From Phymatolithon calcareum (lineage: Eukaryota > Rhodophyta > Florideophyceae > Hapalidiales): a stretch of DNA of 64,000 nucleotides. The notes beneath the pieces are model-generated. The model worked only from the letters and a program-made list of their open reading frames with translations. It searched no databases and was not told the DNA's origin. Both the position numbers and the translations under genes were made by a program. The stretch lies in contig OZ345378.1 of assembly GCA_977006965.1 (NCBI GenBank), positions 434,001 through 498,000 of the forward strand, in the 5' to 3' direction. This document shows, in pieces, positions 33,354 to 42,663 of this stretch (position 1 is its first letter; each line of letters starts with the position of its first letter).

Positions 33354-33910
33354 CTATAAAGCAGGGTCTGAGATTCGCCTAACTGTTCGTGAATTAATTC
33401 GTGAATAAAAGAATGAATTATTCGCGAATGTCAAATTCACGTTTACAATATCCCCGTTAGCGAATATTCAGTAAATCCACCACGAACGTACATTCACGAA
33501 TTTTTCATTCATGTTCACGTTCAGTACTTTTTGTACCCATGAATATTCATTCACATTCAGTTCACCGTCGTTGAATCCGGTGAACATTCACGAACGTTAG
33601 CGAATGTGTGCGAGCGTTTCAGAAGAGTGGAAAAATAGATGGGATGCAAGCTCCTGTTCTCCGAAAAGTTTCGCGAATCATTCGCAAATGTTCGCAAATT
33701 TCGTTCACATTCAGTTCATTGCAATGTGTCAGAGCGAATATTCATTTAGATTCAGTTCACTAGTATGTCACAAGAGATTATTCATTCGCAATTCATTCAC
33801 TATAATCTTCTGAATATTCATTATATTTCTCGTGAGTGAATATTACTGAATATTCATTCACGTTCACGTTCACAGTGGTTTCTAAGCGAATCGCAGACCC
33901 TGCTATAAAG
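33354..33910. mobile_element. hAT-type MITE with 8-bp target duplications
   Basis: The element proper is 33362-33902 (541 bases). It starts CAGGGTCTGAGATTCGCC and ends with the inverse of CAGGGTCTGCGATTCGCT, giving terminal inverted repeats of about 17 of 20 bases. It is flanked on both sides by the 8-bp direct repeat CTATAAAG (33354-33361 and 33903-33910). An 8-bp duplication and CAGGG termini are the hallmarks of the hAT superfamily. The inside carries no transposase. It is a degenerate array of GTGAAT/ATTCAC units in both orientations that can fold on itself. Confidence 0.85.
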
Positions 33911-34051
33911 CGTCAAGAGTGCTTCCCAAACAACTTTCGCTACTTCATTACTTGCATGACTTCCGACACACCATGGGGTCGAAACATCTATGGAAATACC
34001 TACAAAGCATGAGAGGAAGTTGCTCGCATGACCACTGTCGGCGTACAGTGC

Positions 34052-34777
34052 TTAGCGAAACATCCTTCTCCTTTTAGCGAGCTGCTCTTTGCATTCACAA
34101 GTCGAGGGCATGTGGGTAATTGTGTTCTCGATGAGCCACCGCATAATAATTTTGTAGGCCCTGTTCAGCTCACTGCCTTTTAACCGAGTGGCAGCTGCCT
34201 CAATTCTGCTCCTACATTCATTTCTTTGTCGAACAGGTACTGATTTGCATAGCGCTGGATTTCCTTCTTTCATGTTTGCACGAACTTCCTTCTTCTTCTC
34301 GCGTGCGTATTTATCAGCGTGTTCTAGTACAAGGCTCGTGAGAAGCTCAGCGTCTTGTAAGCTGTGTCGTGTCGTAGACCTTGCAAACCCGTTTATCAGA
34401 ATATCCTGTAGTGATTGTGGTAGAACATCCTTCAAATTTTGACACTCGTGTAGACAGCCTTGCGATGGTTGTGAACAACGAACGTGAGGAGTCGTTGAAA
34501 CTTGATTAGTCGCAAAGGACAGAGTTTGTGAATTCGCGAAGGAAGAACCTTCAACGGCATTATTAATTTCCTGTGTAGGAACAGTCAGGTCAGAATGTCT
34601 TCCAAGGTGATAAAAGGTACAGTTAAAGTCTTCTTCATTGCTCCTTTCTGTACAGATCTGGTATTTTAACACCTTGCGCGAATTCTCAGGTTCATACGAA
34701 GAAAAACTGTGGTCTTGAGATCTGTCCATGGCAGGAATTGTCGAAAAGTCGATGGACTTCAAACAAGGCCAAAACAT
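34052..34777 (-). CDS. uncharacterised 241-aa ORF
   Basis: A continuous frame from ATG 34777 to a TGA in repeat-rich DNA. The N-terminal 100 residues are Ser/Asn-rich. The C-terminal half is more regular and basic (AREKKKEVRANMKEGN, RIEAAATRLKGSELNRAYKI) with several Cys, and it ends KRRRMFR, a possible nuclear signal. No domain is recognised. It may be a lineage-specific gene or the ORF of an unknown mobile element. Confidence 0.45.
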   Translation of the reverse strand: MFWPCLKSIDFSTIPAMDRSQDHSFSSYEPENSRKVLKYQICTERSNEEDFNCTFYHLGRHSDLTVPTQEINNAVEGSSFANSQTLSFATNQVSTTPHVRCSQPSQGCLHECQNLKDVLPQSLQDILINGFARSTTRHSLQDAELLTSLVLEHADKYAREKKKEVRANMKEGNPALCKSVPVRQRNECRSRIEAAATRLKGSELNRAYKIIMRWLIENTITHMPSTCECKEQLAKRRRMFR

Positions 34778-35423
34778 GCACCTTTTATCGGGCTATGACG
34801 TTCCGAATTTCCTGCTACGCCAATAACCAGCGAATAAGAATTAGTTGTAAGTGTTCAAAGTTAAATCAAATAGTTCCAAATTGCACGCGCTTGCGATATT
34901 TCCAGTACACGCTGAAATGTCGTACAAAGAGCATATACTGCAACTTGAAACCCTGTCACGAACTTGTTGACGGGCTACATACACTTTCATTATAAAAATA
35001 TGTGTGCTTTCAAATGAAAACTACCTCTACTGCATTCCATCTTCCTATCATAGTGACCCGTAAGCGATCTAAAGCAATATTCTTATATTTATGTCACGCA
35101 TCGACGACAAGAAAATAGCTGTTTTTCGATAAAACTGAAGATATTCGCTTACGTTTTCAGATATCTTCTGGAAAATTGAGCCATGAATCTGTACAGATGC
35201 ATGGCTCGTATTGTCCGCGCACTAACTGTGACCATAGTTCATGCAGCCGATGACTGCATACAAAGTACTATTTTCCTGTAATCATCCCACGAATCAGGTG
35301 AAGCTAGAGTACTGTAGCTCGATATCAGGTATTCCACAACTGCTCTTCCTCAGATAACGAATATCCAGAAATCCGTCTTTACCTGACCCCTACTTGTGAC
35401 CAGATCCCATCTCAGTCTGATAG

Positions 35424-35650
35424 GAATAGAAGCGTGACGTCTACACATCTTAAATTCTGAACATCCAGTGAGCGAGCCGGCTTGCAGGCATTTGTCCCTA
35501 TTTGCGAGGAGATGCGAAATATATATATGCGTGTATGCACATATATATTTCACATCTCCTCGCAAATAGCGACAAATGAAACCTGTGAGCCGGCTCACTC
35601 ACTAGATGTTCAGAATTCATGCCGAGTGGACGTCACGCCGGTAGTCCTAT
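35424..35650. repeat. large imperfect hairpin (fold-back repeat)
   Basis: Two arms of about 100 bases are inverted copies of each other around an AT-rich centre near 35533. Both carry GACGTC, TTCTGAACATC, GAGCCGGCT and TATTTGCGAGGAGATG. Weaker pairing extends outward to about 35398 and 35705. No terminal duplication was found, so I cannot say whether it is a MITE or a small-RNA precursor. Confidence 0.75.
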
Positions 35651-35999
35651 GCATATCTGGACGTGGATAGGGATGTACTGTAGTCACTTCGACTGAGATG
35701 GTCAGCAAGACTGTATTTTAACATTCGAAACATGAATTCTCAAGAATGGTCCCCAAGAAGACTGACCGTGGAGTAACTCTCTCTTGTCCCTCAACGAGTG
35801 GAAATTTTACGTGTCTCAACTCGAGAGGTCATCAACACCAGACTATTTTCCCATGCACTGCTGCCACATTAGATCGCCTGACGCTATCATTACTTCCGTT
35901 AATATTAATTCTAATAGTCTATCATTCGCCTGCATTGTTTCATCCTCAGTCTTTCCATTGAGCTGTGGTTATGTGAAATTGCCATGCTCTTCTCAACTA

Positions 36000-36886
36000 T
36001 CTCAGCGAAGGGCTCCATATAATGCGAGGGTTTCTGTGCGAGGAAATGTCCGAAGTACCATATCACTATGCTTTCGCGATTTAAGTAGCGCGGTGGGGGT
36101 TACACTCTCTTTCATGTCCACTGGGATATTTCGCTTCTATCCTTCTTCTGCTCGGCTACAGGCTTTTCTTAGACGGAGCTTCTCTTTCTTTGGTGTCACC
36201 TTCTCTCGTTCGGCGCGATCGGTCTACACGCGAAGCGGATCGCGTTGTTTCATGTACAAGAGATCCCTTTCCGCGTTTCGAAGGTCCTCGGCTGACTTCG
36301 TAATTTTTCTTTCTCAAGTTTCTTATTCAGTAGTCCGCCATGTTCGCCCATTTATGCCTTTCTGATTTCTGGGGGCGTGATTTTGCAGAGTGACATCATT
36401 CGGTTTTGGATGCGAAGTGCGGAGCGCCCTAGGTTAATGGAATAGAACAAATCTTCTGCCAGGTAGACTTGCCCTTGGATGAATTTCGTTTACGGGGTAA
36501 GATGCAAGGCGTACTCCCACCTGCATCGCACGAGGGTCTTGTAGATTGATATGTTCTTCGTTTTATGTAGCCCCTTTGGGGTTCATTCCAATGTCTCGCA
36601 GACCCAAGATAATACCTTTCGCTTTCGAACTTCGTTTCAGTCTTGCGTGTTCGGTGACGCCCGTGTTATGGACGGTCGCACCCAGGTATTCCAACATTCT
36701 TGTTTCATGGAGTTTAGCCTCAGCTTGCCGGGGCCTTCTGTTGAAAAGCCCGGGGTATATGTGCAATTCGCTTTTTCCCTTCTTCGAGTTTCTCGTCATG
36801 CCATTCTCCTTACCGAGCGCGACCCTGTATCGAGCAGCCTTTACATTCCGTCGCAATTTATTGCCAACAGTTAGATGTCGACGCAA
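36000..36886 (-). pseudogene. LINE reverse-transcriptase relic
   Basis: On the minus strand the frame from 36886 reads LGKENGMTRNSKKGKSELHI, YLGATVHNTG, then IYKTLVRCRWEYALHLTP near 36500. The last piece matches IYKALVQPRWEYAMHLTPW of the LINE at 3884-5388. It is broken by stops and frameshifts further on, where pieces similar to the AILKFPK region are still visible near 36100. Same family, older copy. Confidence 0.65.
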
Positions 36887-37223
36887 ACGGGATCGCGGGG
36901 TATTTTGACATATTCCGAAGTGCCTTCACCACCTTACCAAATGTGTTGATGAACATGTTATATTGGTATGAGTTTAGCGGGGAGCCCTTTTGGCCGTATA
37001 TTCGTACGACTGTAGGCCGTTTATCAAAATTTATATAATTTGTGGTGGAAAAGTTTATTTTGAAAAGCCCCACAGTCTTATGAATACACTGGCAAGGCTT
37101 CCTCAGGCGCTACACACTATAGGGTAGCTCTTCTCTTACCTTTGGTCTTTTGTCCGAGCCACTGGCATGTACTCGAGTTCTTGAGAACGCATAAGAAAAC
37201 TTTCCAAAGTTTCCCTTCTTTCT

Positions 37224-37451
37224 TCAGCACAGGCTTTCTTCATTTTGCATACTCTCGATGGTGTTTTTGCTGAAGAACAATATGTCATCTAGCGCCTGCT
37301 CGGTTACCTCTCTGTTTTCTTCTCTGAGCACATAGACTGGCAAGTTGCACTCCAGAGTCTCCATGTGTTGTCTAACTTTTCTTCGGAATCTATCCACCAT
37401 CAGTAGTGTAAAGGTGTACTGAACCGCCAGCTGCCTTTGAATTCGGAACAA
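37224..37451 (-). pseudogene. LINE C-terminal tail, minus copy
   Basis: The peptide RQHMETLECNLPVYVLREEN ... ALDDILFFSKNTIESMQNEE aligns with the C-terminal tail of the LINE at 3884-5170 (HMETLERTL ... ALDELLLFSKTLIERMENEE). Only the end of the element remains. Confidence 0.65.
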
Positions 37452-37466
37452 CTGTAAAGCACAGAC

Positions 37467-37684
37467 TTTGGGCAGTCAAGAAGTTTTTTGGCCGCTTCTT
37501 TCCGCGAAACCCCTCGATGTATGTCGACAACTACGACGAACTAGCAACGATTCTGCTAGAAACCCTTCGATTCAACCTATCGCAACCACAGATGGATGAA
37601 AGAGCAAAAGAGGAAGTGAAACGAGCGATGGACAAACTAATGATGCTAGAAATCGAGATAAAAGAGGAGATGATAGTGTGTTGA
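37467..37684 (+). pseudogene. LINE C-terminal tail, plus copy
   Basis: The plus frame reads FFGRFFPRNPS, then ELATILLETLRFNLSQ and VKRAMDKLMMLEIEIKEEM before a TGA at 37684. It is more diverged than the minus copy, but order and spacing match the same LINE tail. Its 5' end abuts the 5' side of the minus copy, so the two are head-to-head. Confidence 0.5.
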
Positions 37685-37722
37685 TGGAGGCGTTACGTTG
37701 TGGAGCGCAATGCGAAGTTGCT

Positions 37723-39680
37723 CTAGTGTCTATTTTACGGAAATTTTCCCTCAATTGAGGGGCACTTTTCCCTCAATTGAGGGAAGAGATTCATTTAATT
37801 TTTTGCTCATGAAAGTTACTCGCTATCAAGCGCATCAGCAGCGCCAAGCTCATAGATGTCTTCAGCATGCTTAGTGAAGCAGTTCCTAACAGTAGAAATG
37901 TCGCAAATGTATATTGTGGCACTATCAAGCTTATTACATTGTGAGAACACTATGGTCGAGGTCTTGCATTTTCAAACTCTGCAGTTGTTTTGCACAACAA
38001 AAGTAGTCATCATGACCTCTGGAGTCATCCTTTTAATTTTCTTAAGGGTAACGTGGCGTCCAACACTGCTCTCGAATGCAAATGTACGCTCTGGCGCAAC
38101 TGAACGTCGACAAGTAATGCGCGTGTCAAATGCTATCGATGAGTTGCTCTTCCGGCACTTCACAAAACCTTCACTGCGTCATGTGCTGCTGACACTCTGC
38201 ATGGTCACCAGAGAATAACAACTAGCTAACAACCCAGAAAAACGCCAGAAGAGTTAGATGGCCCCTATGAACTATAGGCGCACTTGTTGAATGTCTGCAG
38301 AGTCAGTACTCGCTAAGTATGAATCCACACATGCAATGCGCCTTGTACCGGCATACGAGGCCATAAGGCAGCACAGAACTACCATTCCGTAGGCCGTCTT
38401 GCCTTCAAAATCACTTTCACACAGTGTGCTTTCTGTGGTCATTCGTCGGATCGACATAATCTTGACCGAGGTGACCAGCGGTACTGCGCAGCGTATATGT
38501 CGACTAATTCACTTGATTTCACTCTGCATGAAATCAACCGGAGGTATTCTGCCACCGGCATCACTGTTTCGGAAGAAGAAGGGCCGGGGAGATACTTCTT
38601 GGGCCTGGTAGACCTCCAGAAAGCGCTCTCAGCGCCGAACTCAACTCTTGCATGAGGACGAGTCTCTGTCACTGTAGTCTCTTTTCGACCCTTCTTCTCA
38701 GCTTAGCGGGCGTCCAAGAAGAAAGTTTTCTAGGGTAACTTGGGGAAACATCGTCACCACGCAATCGCACTTCGAATGAAGTCCAATACCACAATTCTCG
38801 GATAAGAAGTCTCTGTTTAGAGTGCGAATTTTCCACAACTGAGAGTAAAATCGTCTCTAAAACGGACATAGAACTTCCGCTTGTACATTGGGACCCAATG
38901 AGCGCACGTATTTGGCTCGCGGCCGGGCGTGATGACATAAAGTTCCCGGTGCAATGTTTGGTCTCAAGTGCCCTGTAAGACTTAGGCGAGAGTGCTCGGA
39001 AGAGGGCGTTTAGAGCTTCTGAAGGTTTATCAAAGCTTATATGCCCTTCTGAGGAGCATGTGATGTCGACTATAGACGATAAACAGGTGCTTCGCGATGA
39101 AGATTGGCAAGGATAATCACTGTAAGCAGGCCTAGCCTATACCACGCTTTTGCCGGTGTTGGCTCGGTTCAAGCTTTTCAGCGTCTGTAATGTCAACGAC
39201 AGCGTTCTCTGCCTTGACGTTGACAATGTGGACTGTCTTAATCTTAGTCTTCTTCAATGGATGGCGAATCAGAACCCATTTCATGCGATGTGACATGCTC
39301 GCGCGACCATTGATTTTTCCCCGAGTACATTCTGAACCATACTGCTCACCTTTTTTGACTTCGAAATGGCTCCGTATAGTCTGGAGCACTCTGATAGACC
39401 GTCTACAGATGCTGTCTTGGTGTGTACTGATGTACCGACCGCGCGCGGCCGTTGTTTTTCTCCTGGAATGGCAGGTCTGGAAGTTCTGAGTGACCAACAT
39501 ATTTTCGTTTCTAGCACCGAACGAAGCGAATTTAAGGTATTAGTGTGGATGCTCCTCGCACAGAAGATGAGCCAAGCTTTACGAATATGGCATGAGCGAT
39601 CTGTTTCGAATTTGCTTTATGGATTATTTTGAGCTTTCAAATCGCCCCTCAATTGAGGGGGTTCGTAAAATAGACACTAG
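37723..39680. mobile_element. 1.95-kb terminal-inverted-repeat element
   Basis: The left end TGTCTATTTTACGGAA (from 37727) and the right end TTCGTAAAATAGACA (to 39676) are inverted copies. Both are flanked by CTAG (37723-37726 and 39677-39680), readable as a 4-bp CTAG or a 2-bp TA target duplication. Just inside each end lies the palindrome CCCTCAATTGAGGG, twice at the left (37759, 37783) and once at the right (39653). The interior has open frames of 60-120 codons without recognisable transposase motifs, so it is non-autonomous or decayed. A TA target would suggest Tc1/mariner. Confidence 0.65.
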
Positions 39681-39729
39681 TGTTGGCGTGTGGCGGCGCT
39701 GAGGGCTTCTAAAATAAAAACATACAATT

Positions 39730-39743
39730 CCCCCCCCCCCCCC
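39730..39743 (+). repeat. poly-C run
   Basis: 14 consecutive C bases just outside the right end of the inverted-repeat element. Such runs are length-unstable in sequencing. Confidence 0.7.
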
Positions 39744-41409
39744 GAACAACTGTGAACGCGTTTTCAAGGTGTACAATAATAACATTAGGTTCTCTCCACA
39801 ATATTCGCTATTCGCGCTCAGGCTTATTTTCAATCTAAGGTTCTTTTCAGTCTGATATCCAAACTTGAATGTGCTGTGGAAATGGACTGCGTAAATAAAT
39901 ACAGCATTGCTCTGTTTTCTCAGCGAGCAAGACTGGTGAATTCGTAAACTTCAACATTTCTACAATAAGAAAACGAAAAGGGACACGATTGTAGAATCCC
40001 TCTTGTATGTCAAGCTGTCCAGCACCTAGGAACTTATTAAATCTGCGTGACTAAAGCACATCGCAGTGTCCAGCACACCTAGATAATCGTGTACTAGAAC
40101 GTACCAGAAGGAGTTATATTATTGTGCACCTTCAAAGAACGCCAGTCGGAGGTTGACGGGGGGCTTCTGCCGTGACATCAGCTCGCTTTTTAGTTGCCTT
40201 CGTAGAAGCTTTTTCCATGGACGGATTTCGAATGATTCTAGACTTGGATAAAGAGTGCGGATCCGTGCTAGAGACTGACTTTATGTAAGAATGCAGCATA
40301 ATCTCAATGGAACTTACAAGGTGTTCACTCAGCACTGGAGCACTCCTGTATCCAAGAGAAGTCAGACATGGAAGCAGGAATTCACCCTGCAGATTTCGGC
40401 TGCATGAAAGTGTAATTGCAGCTCAGGCTCTCATAGCGTGAGCCATAGTTAAACCTGCATGTTTCAGCTCCAATAATTGGGGGGTTTAAAAAGCATGGTG
40501 CTTATGAGTTTCTACAGGTGACATCCTTGTTTCTTTCGAAAGAGAGAGATCCCACAGAAAATATATACACATGGCGTCTTTGTGGAAATGGCACCTGAGA
40601 TGGAGGGTCAAAACTTTCGCTCCATCCAGGGAACGCACTGTGAGGTCCTTCTCAACTGCTGGAAGTAGAATTTCGTCAGTACGCTGACATTACTCTGAGG
40701 GCAGTAGTCCATTTCATATCGCTAGAATGGAGGCCTGATTGGAAACGATTAATCAGGTTTTCTGGACATTCATAAATGATAAAGCACTAATGCGCGCTGC
40801 AGCAGGCGTACAAAATGCTGCCAGGACTTCAACTTCGAAAATGCAGGAGCTGTCTACGACCGCAAGCTAGGGCGAGATTCGGAACGACCGCAGGTCACTC
40901 CAGGGTACAGGTTTTTCAGCCAAGGATAAGACAATAGAATTGCACGCGGGTTGTGCTGATTTGAGAAGAGCAACAAACCTAGAAGAGAGGAACAGCTCAA
41001 ACGAATCACCCTTGCCATCTAATGCGTGGTTCTGACGGTCTCTTTAGCTTCTACGTTCAAAAAAAGTTCTTCGGGAATATCATTGTACTCATGATACATC
41101 TCAGCATCATATTTGAGGAGAATCAAAGACGTTGAGTACTCTTCAGCTTCTCGGTATTGTCGAGCTGCTTCCTGTAAGGCAGGCTCCGAAGCCAGGAGTT
41201 GTAGCAATATGAAGCCACTAGCGCGAACTTATAGTCCAAAAGCAAACGGCGAGAAACATCAAGCCGCCGTAGAAACCGTGGTATCAATAGGGCATCACGT
41301 GAACTTTATAATCGTGTCAGCTTGTAATCACTGAGAATGTAAAGATAAGGCTCGGTTTATCTTGAAAAGGGGTGATATCTCTCTGGTGCGATGCCTCAGT
41401 CTAAGATGC
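39744..41409. other. repeat-island sequence without a gene
   Basis: No supported gene. A short helical frame on the minus strand (41019-41207, LLASEPALQEAARQYREAEE) looks protein-like but has no recognisable family. Confidence 0.3.
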
Positions 41410-41650
41410 GATCAGGATCGAGGCCTAAATAAGGGTGGTGGCGAGCAATTGCACTCCCTGCAAAAAGGGGGGCACTAACCGACACTAGACTAATAGTACG
41501 TTGAGTGTTAGTCGGTGTCTGCGATTAATCCGCCGGTTCCTATTGGAAGAGTTGTTCACCATACTGTGTTGACAGCGTCGGCAGATAGATCACAATGAGC
41601 CGTTATAGAGCTCCTAGGTCGATGGTGAATGTCGTTTATTTCACCCCAAC
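41410..41650 (-). repeat. LTR-like repeat, copy B (inverted to copy A)
   Basis: Read on the minus strand, this repeats the block at 32400-32660, with the shared core CAGACACCGACTAACACTCA, the TTTTTTGCAGGG segment and a TATTTAGG box at about 41425. A further match around GAGCTCCTAGGTCGATGG extends the repeat to about 41640. The two copies face opposite ways 9 kb apart, so they are separate insertions or solo LTRs rather than the two ends of one LTR element. Confidence 0.5.
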
Positions 41651-42331
41651 ATAATTGCGTGTCTACATGCTGAAAGCTGTTCAGCCGATATAGGTCTCGT
41701 TAAGACACTTGACAATGTGGTGGCGACAAAAGCGGAAAGTATTATCGCTCGCAGGCCGATTGAGGCTGCCGCAGGATTTTGCTCTCATTTTCACTGTGCT
41801 GTCTTAGGGTGGTTCTCGTCGAGAACATAAAACATTAATAGACACCGCTCTCCCTTTTATAACGATCAGGAGAGGTTCCTTGCGAAAACTGAGTACAGAA
41901 GAATGCAAATTGTTAGCATCATGACCCAAGAAGATATACTGTGTGACCTCCGGTGATGTATCTCGCAACAAGACGCTTTGCAGCACAATATGATGCCGCA
42001 TGGTTTGAGGCAATCTCATTATGCAAGCTTGAAGAAAGTTTACAACTTCTCGAGGTACCGGACATTGTCCTTAGGATATACACTGAAGGATGATAAGGTT
42101 TGCTCCACACAGGTAGGTACCATCCGTGAAACACGAGTAGAAGTTCTCCTTTTCATAAAGATTGATTTAGAGAAACCCAGACAAGAATTCAAGCTCAATA
42201 GTTTCAACATTGAGCTTTATTCTACGTTGTACCAAACGTCCCTAGCAAGTCGCGATTTCAATACCAGCCGACTTGTATTGCTTGTAATCGGGAATCTACA
42301 CTTCTACACATTATGTATATAGAATTACTGT
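41651..42331. other. repeat-island sequence without a gene
   Basis: No supported feature. Confidence 0.3.
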
Positions 42332-42663
42332 AAGTACAACGTTTCCACCTGTGGTATAGTGGTAAAACTGCCTCCGCGCACCTGTGCGCATATTTCGGTA
42401 TGATACAGGCAGGAATGTTGAGGTCGCCGGTTCGAGTCCTGTCACAAGCAAGAATTGAATTAACGTTCCGCAAAGGGCACACGGATGTCGCCGTGGAGTG
42501 GTGTGCAGCAGTACTAGCGCGAAGCAGATACGCGAGTACCAGGAATGGATCCATATCAGGAGCATTTAGAGGACCCCTAGATGTTGAATAATGTACACTT
42601 TGTGTAATTCGAATAACCTGCAATAAACAAACAAACAAACAAACAAACAAACAAGTACAACGT
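42332..42663 (+). mobile_element. tRNA-derived SINE with target duplications
   Basis: The element proper is 42343-42652. It is flanked by the perfect 11-bp direct repeat AAGTACAACGT (42332-42342 and 42653-42663). The head has an RNA polymerase III A box (TGGTATAGTGG, 42352-42362) and a perfect B box (GGTTCGAGTCC, 42429-42439). It ends in an (AAAC)n tail from about 42622. The body between is not tRNA-like. The anticodon arm of the tRNA head (CTGCCT 42368-42373 with AGGCAG 42407-42412) encloses an extra hairpin. The intact flanking repeats show a recent insertion by LINE-type retrotransposition. Confidence 0.85.

Noticed and set aside
35784-36365. 193-codon plus-strand frame
   Set aside because: It is the antisense of the minus-strand LINE relic and shows no protein family features.
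38669-39500. Transposase of the 1.95-kb inverted-repeat element on the minus strand
   Set aside because: The frames are short and I find no DDE/D catalytic pattern, zinc finger or helix-turn-helix.
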